DNA of 42,374 bases from contig NZ_JFZT01000005.1 of assembly GCF_000632495.1 (NCBI RefSeq), forward strand, positions 1 through 42,374, given 5' to 3'. How positions within the stretch are numbered: the first letter of the stretch is position 1; every line of letters starts with the position of its first letter. The position numbers were made by a program, and so were the translations under genes. A model generated the notes under the pieces. The model did no database searches. It was not told the DNA's origin and was given only the letters and a program-made list of their open reading frames with translations. Shown one piece after another: positions 25,736 through 33,738 of the stretch. This DNA is from Candidatus Acidianus copahuensis. Its GTDB lineage: Archaea > Thermoproteota > Thermoprotei_A > Sulfolobales > Sulfolobaceae.

Positions 25736-26028
25736 AAGTTATATACATCTAAAAGTTATTAAATCTTCCCTTTTTTTTAAAGCAAAAAGAAAGTAAACAT
25801 AAAAAATAATAAATATACTTTATCCTATTTGCATAGAGAGCAGTTCTAGCTCAATTCCGCATATTCATTTTCTACTAGAAACTATAGTGGAAGAACTAGT
25901 TGTAAAAAATTGTTAATAAGCTTGGCCAAGTCTTTTACCTTCTCTAAATAGAATCCTTGACTAATCTCCTTAAAGAAAAAAGTACAGGGAATAATGAACA
26001 CGGGTTTATACCACATCATGCTAAAAAA

Positions 26029-26109
26029 TAATTACGTAATTTCTGGAGATTCTATCCACTCTTACTACGACTGAACCTTTTCCTTAAACCACGTGAAGGT
26101 AAATAGATT
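26029..26109. repeat. 81-bp direct repeat, copy 2
   Basis: The second copy, 806 bp downstream of the first. The differences are A/G in ACTAC[A/G]ACTG and T/C in TTAAA[T/C]CACG. It ends about 57 bases before the cupin gene. The rest of 25736-26165 is AT-rich and has no gene that I can see. Confidence 0.85.
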
Positions 26110-26165
26110 TTTAATTATAAACTCGTGAAAGGTTAAGCTTTAATTTTTACAAAAATATCGATCTT

Positions 26166-26555
26166 ATGGATTATCATATATCTAATATCTCAAAAGTTGA
26201 TAGAGGGGAAGTTCAAATCAAAGGTTCAAAAGGAAGTTATATTCAATGGCTAATAACTAGAGAACATGGAGCCGAATATGCGGTGAGAAAGTTCACATTA
26301 GACCCTAAAGGAATTATTCCAATGCACACTCATAAATACCAAGAAACTGTAATAATTACCAAAGGAAAATGCAAGGTATGTGTAGGAGATAAAGTATTCA
26401 ATTTAAAGGAAGGAGATTACATTTTCATAAATTCGCAAGTAAAACACGCCATTTTAAATGAGGAAGAAAGCCTCGAGTTTTTCTGCATAATTAACTATAC
26501 GGACGACATGAGTATTAAGCCATTGGATGAGGATTGTACAAGCAGACTACCCTGA
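26166..26555 (+). CDS. Small cupin-domain protein
   Basis: 129 residues of one cupin barrel. The first motif is HTHKYQETVIITKG with the metal ligands H, H and E, and the second is NLKEGDYIFINSQVKHAILN with the fourth ligand H. It binds a metal; the substrate is unknown. No catalytic partner domain is attached. The last residues include a Cys (DEDCTSRLP). The start has TTTAATTTTTAC 20-30 bases upstream. It may belong functionally with the TusA-like gene, but they are divergent and separated by a repeat. Confidence 0.85.
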   Translation: MDYHISNISKVDRGEVQIKGSKGSYIQWLITREHGAEYAVRKFTLDPKGIIPMHTHKYQETVIITKGKCKVCVGDKVFNLKEGDYIFINSQVKHAILNEEESLEFFCIINYTDDMSIKPLDEDCTSRLP

Positions 26556-26869
26556 CCTACCAGTCGACCTTTTTGTTTCACAGCTAATCAACAGAAGGAT
26601 GAATGGTAAACTCTACAGAATTTAAGGTTGATCTAAACTACCTAGTAACGTAAGGTTAACATAAAAGTCATGAACAACACTATATGGAAAGACAATTCAT
26701 CATCTAACTTCAGCAGACTTAACCTTGCACCTGATCCTCAGCATAGAACCGGAATCTTCGGTAGACTTCATATAAGAGGATGTTCAGTCTCACCTTCAGC
26801 AGTGTAGTTTCCTTACTTTAGCTATTAAAAGTCAAAAATTTTGACCTTAAGTTAAAAAAGCTAGAAGCT
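26556..26869. other. Intergenic, nothing recognised
   Basis: A plus-strand frame of 45 codons (ATG 26670) exists but has no TATA box at a useful distance and no family likeness. I see no gene, repeat or terminator with confidence. Confidence 0.4.
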
Positions 26870-27808
26870 TTAAACCTCCGGATATAGCCTTCTTATACCG
26901 CGTACCTCAAGAACGTAAAGCTTCGAATCCTCTACTGCCCACTCTATATTGACTGCCCTCCTATATACGTTTTCTATGGCGATCGTAGTATTGGCTATTT
27001 TTACTGCTTCTGCATCTTCTAAGCTTGGACTAGTCATCTGGACCTGATCTAGATCTATGATATCGTGAGTTTTATTATCGAAATCATATGCAAGCTTTAC
27101 ACTTTTACTGGAGATTTTCTTATTTACTATACTCCTTGAATGTTTGCTTATAATGAACTGATCCGGAGTAACCATACCCCTTGTAACAGTCTCGCCTAAC
27201 CCCCAAGCAGACTCTATAAAGACGTAATCTGGCTCTTCTGTTATTGGGTGAAGGGAAAAAGCTGTCCCAGCACTCCTTGAGTTAATCATCCGTTGAATCA
27301 ATATTGCTATTGGTGAACTATCTCCTGTAGCTATTCTATAAGCTATAGCCCTAGGGCTGTAATAGGAGGAGATTACGTTTTTTACGCTCTCGACAAGTTT
27401 GTCCCTAGTCACGAATAAGTCAGTCTCATATTCTCCAGCAAAACTTAAACCGCTTAAATTTGACGCAACAGTAGATCTAACAGCAACGTATGGAGAATTA
27501 AGAGAATCAAAATGAGATTCGATTTCTTCTTTAAGATCTCCCGGAATATCAGATTTCATTATAATGTTTCTTGCTACATTGCTCTTTTTCTCTAAATCAA
27601 CCTGATCATTAAGGTTAACTGAAGAGAGTATCTCATCTATCTCTTCCCTTAAATTTCTAGTAATGCGATCAAAAGCCTTTGCTGTAATCACAAAACCTTC
27701 TGGAACATTGAATCCCATGTTATAGAGCTCGCCGAGATATGCACTTTTTCTGCCAACTAATGAAGTCATATTCAGGTTTACATTGCGCAATGGGTAAACG
27801 TATACCAT
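26870..27808 (-). CDS. Stand-alone N-terminal (ATP-grasp) domain of PEP synthase type
   Basis: About 312 residues from ATG 27806-27808, chosen because CTATTTATT reversed lies some 20-30 bases upstream; ATG 27826 adds six residues. LVGRKSAYLGEL, VPEGFVITAKAF, VAVRSTVASNLSGLSFAGEYET, IAILIQRMINSRSAGTAFS, ESAWGLGETVTRG and NIEWAVEDSKLYVLEVR are all motifs of the PPDK_N/PpsA nucleotide-binding domain. Full PEP synthase is near 790 residues with a phosphohistidine domain and a PEP/pyruvate barrel; both are absent here and there is no fragment of them downstream, only intergenic sequence. It may phosphorylate another protein or small molecule, or be a relic. The reading frame itself is intact. Confidence 0.85.
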   Translation of the reverse strand: MVYVYPLRNVNLNMTSLVGRKSAYLGELYNMGFNVPEGFVITAKAFDRITRNLREEIDEILSSVNLNDQVDLEKKSNVARNIIMKSDIPGDLKEEIESHFDSLNSPYVAVRSTVASNLSGLSFAGEYETDLFVTRDKLVESVKNVISSYYSPRAIAYRIATGDSSPIAILIQRMINSRSAGTAFSLHPITEEPDYVFIESAWGLGETVTRGMVTPDQFIISKHSRSIVNKKISSKSVKLAYDFDNKTHDIIDLDQVQMTSPSLEDAEAVKIANTTIAIENVYRRAVNIEWAVEDSKLYVLEVRGIRRLYPEV

Positions 27809-27948
27809 GATTACTAATGACTTCAACGAAATAAATAGCTTTCTTCAAAAGTTTAAGCAAAACGTCAAGTTGAGAGAAGGGATTGCTATCTAGAGAGCAA
27901 TAAAATATGCTGAACTACCCTTTTAAACTTTAGACTTTATTTTCCTCC

Positions 27949-28764
27949 ATGTCTCTAATCAAGAACCTCATCGAATACCTTAACAGAATAAGATTAGAGA
28001 ACGGTATTCCTCACGTATCCTATGAAAATTCTGGCGTTTCGAGTTTTAGAGTAAACTACATGCTAAGGGAACAGATCTTCAGTCATTATGATAAAAATGG
28101 TATACATCCTTGTTATTATTTCACAAAAGTGGGTAACTACTATGGATCAGAGGAGGCAATTGGTTACGCTGAATATTCTCAACCTTGGTTAAGAGAAGGA
28201 GTTACGGTAATTAACACATCAAAGAAAATAATGTACAATATGGTTTACAATGACGAGGAAAGTGACTGGGGACATAGGGATACTTTATTGAATCCATGCT
28301 TTAATTACGTTGATATATCAGTTGCCTGGAACTCTAGACATATATACCTTAATATAACTATGATTGCAAAATGGATACATTGGGACGTTTATCCTTCAAT
28401 CGATAAAGGAAAATTTTACATGAGGGGAAAACTACTAGAGATGAGACCTAAATCGATTCTAATCTTTAGAGACATTCCTAATCCGTGCTACACTTCAAGG
28501 AAATATTATGATTTAGGGAAATTAATAGCTGGCATATTACCTAAAGGTTTTATGTATAAGGATATCTACACAATTACTGCAAAAAAGTATAGGGTTGATG
28601 AAGAGTTGGAAATAGAATTTTCTCTCCCTACTCAAGAAAATGGAATTTTAACAGTGGTTTTGATAGCAGAAGATCCTAGGGGTATAAAATGGGAACCAAA
28701 AAGCGGGAAGTCCATAAATCAGTGCCCTATATTAACATATGCTTTTAAGAGTGACGGGCATTAG
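27949..28764 (+). CDS. CAP-superfamily (SCP/PR1-like) protein
   Basis: 271 residues. The N-terminal half follows the CAP domain: LIEYLNRIRLENGIPHVSY, EQIFSHYDKNGIHPCYYFT, SEEAIGYAEYS and RDTLLNPCFNYVDISVAWN, the last matching the hRxxilxpxxxxvGvgva block. The C-terminal 100 residues are beta-rich and unassigned. CAP proteins are usually secreted; here I see no signal peptide, as the protein starts MSLIKNLIEYLNRIR. TTTTAAAC lies 21-28 bases before the ATG. Biochemical role unknown. Confidence 0.7.
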   Translation: MSLIKNLIEYLNRIRLENGIPHVSYENSGVSSFRVNYMLREQIFSHYDKNGIHPCYYFTKVGNYYGSEEAIGYAEYSQPWLREGVTVINTSKKIMYNMVYNDEESDWGHRDTLLNPCFNYVDISVAWNSRHIYLNITMIAKWIHWDVYPSIDKGKFYMRGKLLEMRPKSILIFRDIPNPCYTSRKYYDLGKLIAGILPKGFMYKDIYTITAKKYRVDEELEIEFSLPTQENGILTVVLIAEDPRGIKWEPKSGKSINQCPILTYAFKSDGH

Positions 28765-28816
28765 AACTATAATAAAAATTTTCTCATATATTAAACCGTG
28801 CTAAAAAGTAAAAAAT

Positions 28817-28999
28817 TTATTTCTTTTGTATATTTTGTTTAATTTTCTCAATTACGTCTGAAGGAATAGAAGTCATCTTATGAGCTTTATCAGCGTGGAG
28901 TTTAAGGATTTCAAGTAGCTCTTCCTCTGATGAGGCGTTCCTTACCTCAAACCCACAGTTCATCCCTATACTTGAACACTTAAACTCAAACTTTTTCTT
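28817..28999 (-). pseudogene. Single-domain DUF1059 gene lacking a proper start
   Basis: The minus strand reads KKKFEFKCSSIGMNCGFEV, NASSEEELLEILKLHA, KAHKMTSIPSDVIEKIKQ and ends at TAA 28817-28819. This is one complete DUF1059 domain, closely like each half of the gene at 29106. But in-frame TAA (29000-29002) stands three codons before FEFKC and no ATG, GTG or TTG lies between. A one-base shift in the A-rich run near 28994-29000 would connect it to an ATG in another frame at about 29012. So it is a fresh pseudogene, an unusual start, or a sequencing slip. Confidence 0.6.
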
Positions 29000-29105
29000 T
29001 TACCTAAACCAAATACCATTAATTTATTAATGAAGTAAAAAGTATAAAAAATAGTAGTAAAAAGTTTCTAACACATCCTTATATCTCATTCCTCTAATTA
29101 ATCAT

Positions 29106-29465
29106 ATGCCAAAATATACATTTAAATGTGAGGACGTAGGGATGAACTGCGGATTCGAGATCGTAAATTCTGGAAGTCAAGACGAGTTGCTAGAGATGTT
29201 AAAGGTACACGCAAAACAGAGTCATGGACTTACCTCAATACCTTCAGATATGATAAATAAGATTAAACAAAATATAAAAACATCTGGACACTACTCCTTT
29301 AGTTGCGCTAGCGTAGGGATGAACTGCGGATTCGAGATCGTAAATTCTGCTTCAGAAGATGAATTGTTAAGCGAACTAGCCATTCATGCAAAAATGTCCC
29401 ATAATATGACCTCTATACCCCAAGATACATTGAATAAGATTAAACAAAATATAAAGGAAACATAA
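29106..29465 (+). CDS. Tandem DUF1059 protein
   Basis: 119 residues made of two DUF1059 domains (about 4-56 and 63-117). Each has a Cys in FKCEDVGMNCGF or FSCASVGMNCGF and an HAxxxH pair (HAKQSH, HAKMSH), a likely metal site of CxxxxxxC plus two His. Function is unknown. The DNA encoding GMNCGFEIVNS is identical in both halves over more than 30 bases (29138 and 29311), and so is the closing KIKQNIK. CTTATATC lies 22-29 bases before the ATG. It is divergent from the damaged single-domain copy. A T-rich run after the stop (29468-29493) may terminate transcription. Confidence 0.8.
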   Translation: MPKYTFKCEDVGMNCGFEIVNSGSQDELLEMLKVHAKQSHGLTSIPSDMINKIKQNIKTSGHYSFSCASVGMNCGFEIVNSASEDELLSELAIHAKMSHNMTSIPQDTLNKIKQNIKET

Positions 29466-29727
29466 GGATAATTTTTATTATTCCTTTTTTCACTTTACTA
29501 CTGAGTCCTGTAATTTAAATATATTTCATATAATTCCTCTTATGAATTACGTTTATAGATTTTTATGTTTTAGATATAAATAAAAATATATATGATTATT
29601 TTTCTGGTCAACAAAAATTACATAATTTCCATCAGTAATATTCGCCATTGCGTTCTAAATACTTAGATATGTCTAACTATACTGAATAATTAATGGGAAA
29701 GATAAAACCAATCTTAGCAGTTAACTA

Positions 29728-29907
29728 ATGTGCAAAGCTCATAGATATATGCTGTCTAGGAGAATAGGTCTACTCGTCAGAACCAGTAAAGAAGACTTTG
29801 ATGTCGAAGAAGAATACCTTATATTCATTAGAGGGTTTCAGAAACTTTTTATCTACTCTAATAGCAAAGATATCATTGAATTTTTCGCATTAAACCACAT
29901 TAAGTAA
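29728..29907 (+). CDS. Unrecognised 59-residue protein
   Basis: ATG to TAA. The residues look folded and charged: MCKAHRYMLSRRIGLLVRTS, DFDVEEEYLIFIRGFQKLF and DIIEFFALNHIK. GATAAAA is located about 25-30 bases upstream of the ATG (29701-29707), which fits a leaderless start. No family is recognised. The remaining bases of 29466-29997 hold no other gene. It is separate from the next gene by 90 bases. Confidence 0.45.
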   Translation: MCKAHRYMLSRRIGLLVRTSKEDFDVEEEYLIFIRGFQKLFIYSNSKDIIEFFALNHIK

Positions 29908-29997
29908 CTCAGTAATACATTCAAAGCGATATTGAAGGAAAGCTTCGTCTTACAAGAATTAAGGAAGGTTTATTTATATTGGGTATAAAGTTGAGAT

Positions 29998-31239
29998 ATG
30001 AGAACTATAGTTGTTGGTTCTGGACCTGCAGGAATTTACACTGCAATTACTGCATCAATGGAAAGTAAAGTAACCTTGATAGAGAAGGAGGAAAGACTTG
30101 GAGGAACTTGTGTGCTTTACGGATGCATTCCTTCAAAAGGGATGATAACTCCAGTTAGGTATTATTCCTACCTCCTAGATCTAGGAAAAGCTCCCTCACT
30201 AACATTTGATGAAGTAAGAAGAATGGGTAGAGAGGCTAGCTCAAGACTTTCTAAAGGAGTCGAATACATGCTAGAAAGTCATGGAGTTGAAGTTGTTCAT
30301 GGAGAGGGTTCACTAAAGTCTGGAGGGATCGAAGTTGGAGGACAAAGAATAGACGGTGATTTCATCGCAGTAACTACTGGAGGTTATAGGGAAAAACAGG
30401 AGGGAATACTTTACTCTGAGACTTTGCCTTATGTAGACCTTGATTTCCAGAGCGTAGTAATTTTTGGCGGAGACGTTGGAGGTTTAGAGTACGGTTGGAT
30501 GCTTAAAAAAATAGGAAAAGATGTAACAATAGTAGATAAAAATACGTCTTTAATGCCATATCTTGACAAGGAGATAAGCCAAGCATTAACAAACCAGTTT
30601 AGGAGAATTGGTATCAACTTATTGCTAGGAAAAGAGGTTAAGAAAGTCGAAAAGGGAAAACTTGAAACTTCAGATGGATCTGAAATTAGAGGAGACGTCG
30701 TTTACGTTACTTTCGGGAGAAAGGCAGAAATACGAGGATTTGAGAATTTGCCTCATGATAATTACATAAAAGTTGACGACTACTTATTTACAGGGATTAA
30801 TGGTATTTACGCTGGAGGAGATGTTATAGGAACTCATACAGCACATCACGCAATGTATGCTGGAAGCGTTATTGGGAAAAATATCTTGGGAAGAAAAACG
30901 AAATTCGATAAGACCGGCATTCCATACGTAGTATATACTGACCCTGAACTAGCTTATGTAGGAGAGATGAAAGGATCATGCGTTAAAGTACAGATGGCTA
31001 GCTTAGCTAGACCTATAACTGATAGGATGACTTCTGGATTCTTAAAGGTATGTGCAGAAGGTAGCAGGATAGTTGGAGCTCAAGCATTTATGCATGATGC
31101 AGAAGACGTAATATCTATCATTGCTATGGCAATAAGGCTAAATTTAACATTAGATCAGCTAAGTGAATACGTAGCACCTCACCCCTCATATATAGAGGCT
31201 GTAACGGAGGCGATAAGAGAACTGAACCAACAGAAATAA
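29998..31239 (+). CDS. FAD-dependent disulfide oxidoreductase (dihydrolipoamide dehydrogenase-like)
   Basis: 413 residues. VVGSGPAGIYTAI binds FAD, and GGTCVLYGCIPSK holds the redox Cys pair C38 and C43. VVIFGGDVGGLEYGWML is the NAD(P) loop, INGIYAGGDVIGTHTAHHA the second FAD motif, and the C-terminal dimer domain ends HPSYIEAVTEAI with the His that acts as base. It is about 50 residues shorter than typical Lpd (around 460). It would move electrons between NAD(P)H and a dithiol such as lipoamide or CoA. No lipoyl or E2 gene is adjacent. TTTATTTATA lies some 25 bases upstream of the ATG. Confidence 0.88.
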   Translation: MRTIVVGSGPAGIYTAITASMESKVTLIEKEERLGGTCVLYGCIPSKGMITPVRYYSYLLDLGKAPSLTFDEVRRMGREASSRLSKGVEYMLESHGVEVVHGEGSLKSGGIEVGGQRIDGDFIAVTTGGYREKQEGILYSETLPYVDLDFQSVVIFGGDVGGLEYGWMLKKIGKDVTIVDKNTSLMPYLDKEISQALTNQFRRIGINLLLGKEVKKVEKGKLETSDGSEIRGDVVYVTFGRKAEIRGFENLPHDNYIKVDDYLFTGINGIYAGGDVIGTHTAHHAMYAGSVIGKNILGRKTKFDKTGIPYVVYTDPELAYVGEMKGSCVKVQMASLARPITDRMTSGFLKVCAEGSRIVGAQAFMHDAEDVISIIAMAIRLNLTLDQLSEYVAPHPSYIEAVTEAIRELNQQK

Positions 31240-31280
31240 CTTTTGTAATTGACTTTTAATTTCTCAGCGTTTTTTTTAAT
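31240..31280. terminator. T-rich bidirectional terminator region
   Basis: The 41-base gap between two convergent stops contains ACTTTTGT, ACTTTTAATTTC and a run of eight to nine T at about 31270. T-runs end transcription in archaea. Confidence 0.4.
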
Positions 31281-31865
31281 TCACGTTTTCTCTTTCATCA
31301 AGAATTCTAGAATTTCCTTGGCGCTAGGTATTCTCCCCAATTTTTCCCTTAACTCCTTTTCAACGTTGTTTAATCGATCCTTTACCACTTTTCCGGAAGT
31401 ACAAAACTCAGGAACTTTAAAGTCGGGTATTCCATCTTTATACTCCTTGATTACGATCATTTGTTCGTCTTCAGTAGCGAAAGGATAAGACAAACACGAG
31501 TAAGGCTTAAACTTATGGATAGAGCAAGCCCATCCATTCTGAAAAGGACAGGGTCTAGAAAGTAAATGAATTTTTCCATTTTTTCTAAGCCTTCCGACAT
31601 CCCCACCCATTTTCTTTATTTCTTCATAATCGAAGTTAAAGACTTGAATGGGATCTCCAGACTTACAACACTTTCCTCCACATTCTTCACAATACTTCCC
31701 TATATCATATAAGGAATTGAAGGCAAACTGATAAAGTATAGAATATGAAGCGAACCTAGTTAAAGGTTGATCAAACTTTTCGAGGAAATTTAATATTTCG
31801 AGTAAGCTTTTCTTATCGCCTGATAGAGCCCTTTTTGTGAGAAGGTTAATCTCTTCTGTGTTCAT
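31281..31865 (-). CDS. YkgJ-type CxxCxxxCC metal-binding protein
   Basis: 194 residues. YCEECGGKCCKSGDP holds the cluster of Cys typical of YkgJ (Fe-S or Zn binding), followed by LSRPCPFQNGWACSIHKFKPYSCLSYPF with two more Cys blocks (written here as CPFQNGWACSIH and YSCLSYPF). A helical N-terminus and a charged C-terminal helix, SAKEILEFLMKEKT, flank it. Function is unknown, with roles in flagellin methylation or metal handling proposed for relatives. It is convergent with the disulfide oxidoreductase over a short T-rich gap. Confidence 0.85.
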   Translation of the reverse strand: MNTEEINLLTKRALSGDKKSLLEILNFLEKFDQPLTRFASYSILYQFAFNSLYDIGKYCEECGGKCCKSGDPIQVFNFDYEEIKKMGGDVGRLRKNGKIHLLSRPCPFQNGWACSIHKFKPYSCLSYPFATEDEQMIVIKEYKDGIPDFKVPEFCTSGKVVKDRLNNVEKELREKLGRIPSAKEILEFLMKEKT

Positions 31866-31918
31866 AAAGAAAAGGTTATGAACGTGAAGATTAAATTCTT
31901 TTCTATTTAAAAAAAGTT

Positions 31919-32383
31919 CTACTGTATTATGTTCTTTATCTCCTCAATTTTTTTCTTAGCTTGTTCAAGTTCATCCTTCAATTTCTCGTTTTCCTTAATT
32001 AGGTCTTCACCCATTTTCTTGCATTCCTCTTCAGTATAATATCTTATTATTCTTATATTAGAGAACTGTAACTTCTTTTCTTGAGGATTATACTCTACAT
32101 CTACCATTAATCTAATAACGTCTAACTTATTGACTTTTAACTCGTTTACAATCTTATTATAGAGCTCCTTGTTCAATTCCGCTATATCTCTCATTATAAT
32201 ATCCTTAGGAATCATCTTTCCTAACGTAACTAAGGCAACTCTCCTAAGCTTATCCGCATATCTTGAGGCTATTATTAACCCAGAACTTATCTCAAACTTA
32301 AATTGACCTAATACAGCAACTCTTGAATTCATCTTCTCATATTCCTCTGCCCTATCTAAATCTCTAGCTTCTTGATCTGACAT
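31919..32383 (-). CDS. DUF2258 (ThermoDBP-like) protein
   Basis: About 154 residues from ATG 32381-32383. ATTTTAATTC reversed (32404-32413) is 21-30 bases upstream of it, so the ATG at 32392 is less likely. FEISSGLIIASRYADKLRRVALVTL is the DUF2258 hallmark, given here within the range of GLIIASRYADKLRR. The last 35 residues form a coiled coil (EDLIKENEKLKDELEQ). Relatives in Thermoproteales bind single-stranded DNA in place of the usual SSB; I believe this family is the same as or close to those, but the activity of this copy is inference. It stands alone. Confidence 0.65.
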   Translation of the reverse strand: MSDQEARDLDRAEEYEKMNSRVAVLGQFKFEISSGLIIASRYADKLRRVALVTLGKMIPKDIIMRDIAELNKELYNKIVNELKVNKLDVIRLMVDVEYNPQEKKLQFSNIRIIRYYTEEECKKMGEDLIKENEKLKDELEQAKKKIEEIKNIIQ

Positions 32384-32392
32384 AATTATCAT

Positions 32393-32787
32393 TTAGAAAT
32401 ATAGAATTAAAATTTTTCTCTAGTTTCTTTATAGATTAAACCTTAATGAGGCTTAACAACAGGTTAAGTTCTTTAAGAGATGCGATGTTGATGGAACCTG
32501 AAGTATCGATCGGTAATATAAGATCACCAAGTTAATATACAGAGATTGAACCTTGTCTCTTTTCATAGGTGTAAGATCCAAAAAGATCAGTAAGGTAGAC
32601 ATCGTTATCGTCAAAGAATGTTGTTCTTTGTTAACGATATTGTGGGGGTTTTGATGCGCAACTACCGCAGGACTAGTAAGACACCAGATCGGTGGAACCT
32701 GTTAACTGTCCTAAAGGGAACATTCACGATGATCAGGACGTCACCTACCTTTGAAAAACTTTTTAATCCCTTCAACCTATATTCAAT
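32393..32787. other. Intergenic with a possible gene relic
   Basis: A plus-strand frame from about 32618 (FVNDIVGVLMRNYRRTSK, PDRWNLLTVLKG) has protein character but no start, and runs out at a TGA overlapping the next gene start. I cannot name it. ACTTTTTAATCC (32758-32769) is probably the TATA box of the AbrB gene. Confidence 0.35.
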
Positions 32788-32961
32788 ATGATCAAAATGG
32801 AGACTATAGGTGTAATGAAAGTAAGTAGGAACTATCAAGTCACTATACCATTTAATATAAGGCAAAAGTTTCCAGTGAGAGAAGGTGACTTAGTACGAGT
32901 AGTCTACGATGATGATGAAAAAGTAGTAAAGCTTTACTTAGTTAGGAATGAATCTGGGTAA
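32788..32961 (+). CDS. AbrB/SpoVT-type DNA-binding protein
   Basis: 57 residues, ATG 32788 to TAA 32959-32961; an ATG at 32797 is also in frame. VMKVSRNYQVTIPFNIRQKF is the swapped-hairpin (looped-hinge) AbrB motif, where RNYQVTIP and the following V-R-E-G-D are diagnostic (REGDLVRVVYDD). These dimers bind DNA and often act as antitoxins or transition-state regulators. No toxin gene is adjacent. The TATA-like TTTTTAA ends 21 bases before the start. It may also control the DUF302 gene 34 bases downstream. Confidence 0.75.
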   Translation: MIKMETIGVMKVSRNYQVTIPFNIRQKFPVREGDLVRVVYDDDEKVVKLYLVRNESG

Positions 32962-32995
32962 AAATTTATTAAACTCATTATAACAAGCAAGTTTA

Positions 32996-33358
32996 ATGAT
33001 AATTAAGGAATGTCCAAAAAGCTTTGATAGTTGTCAAAGTGAACTAGAGCAGAGAATAAAAAATGCAGGGTTATTTATATTTACAATCATTGATCACAGC
33101 AAAGCTGCAGAAGAGAGCAGTTTACATCTAGATCCAACGAAGGTAATAGTATTCGGAAATCCGAAGGTTGGCACACTATTAATGCTGGAGAAAAGAGAAA
33201 TAGCTTACGAACTTCCCTTAAGGATATTAATTTATTCGTTGCAAGGAAAGACGTATCTAGCTTATAAAAAACCTTCTGATGTTGGAAAAGAATACGGGTT
33301 AAGCAACGACATTCTGAGGAAAATGGATGAGCTAATGGAAAAATTAATAACTTTTTGA
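32996..33358 (+). CDS. DUF302 protein
   Basis: 120 residues. IDHSKAAEESSLHLDPTKVI, VFGNPKVGTLLM and LPLRILIYSLQGKTYLAY follow the DUF302 sequence (iDHxxxAxxxGlxLxPtxviiFGnPkxGTxlM). Structure of relatives shows a small alpha-beta fold; no activity is known. The start ATG is preceded by AAATTTATTAAAC (32960-32972) at about 24 bases. It may be controlled from the same place as the AbrB gene. Confidence 0.85.
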   Translation: MIIKECPKSFDSCQSELEQRIKNAGLFIFTIIDHSKAAEESSLHLDPTKVIVFGNPKVGTLLMLEKREIAYELPLRILIYSLQGKTYLAYKKPSDVGKEYGLSNDILRKMDELMEKLITF

Positions 33359-33468
33359 TTTTTTCAAATTAAATATTAAAAAGATAAACACACTTCATTT
33401 CTACGAACAACTGAATGAAGTGAACCTCAGAAATGTTTATAATGATATGATATAATATTATATTTACC

Positions 33469-33714
33469 ATGGGAAATCTAGAGGAGATTAAAAGTTCGTT
33501 CTCTAATCTCTCAGATTGTGTAGAAAAATGTTTACATTGTGTAGACTGTGAGAAGTGCGATGAAGCTGAGCTCCTCCTGGACGAATTTATGAGTAGAGTA
33601 AATGGGATCAACGTACTTTCATTAAACGATGAGGAAAGGAGAGAACTAACTTCTATAATAAGATCTGCAATGGAATTGAGGAAAAGAATTAGTGGAAAAA
33701 GAGAAGCACTTTAA
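33469..33714 (+). CDS. Cys-rich 81-residue protein
   Basis: CVEKCLHCVDCEKC gives five Cys in 14 residues, which could bind zinc or an iron-sulfur cluster. The rest is helical (ELLLDEFMSRVNG, LTSIIRSAMELRKRIS). I do not recognise the family. AT-rich repeats of ATATGATATAAT occur right upstream, containing the TATA box. It is followed after a T-rich run by gpmA. Confidence 0.6.
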   Translation: MGNLEEIKSSFSNLSDCVEKCLHCVDCEKCDEAELLLDEFMSRVNGINVLSLNDEERRELTSIIRSAMELRKRISGKREAL

Positions 33715-33737
33715 TAACCCCTTTTTTTAATTTTTTA
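33715..33737 (+). terminator. T-rich terminator before gpmA
   Basis: TAACCCC is followed by eight T, AA and six T. This would end transcription from the Cys-rich gene, and the same AT-rich block lies only a few bases before the gpmA ATG. Confidence 0.4.
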
Positions 33738-33738
33738 C

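Noticed and set aside
26670..26807. 45-codon plus-strand frame, considered as another small peptide gene
   Set aside because: No TATA box at useful distance, no leader/core division and no modifying gene nearby.
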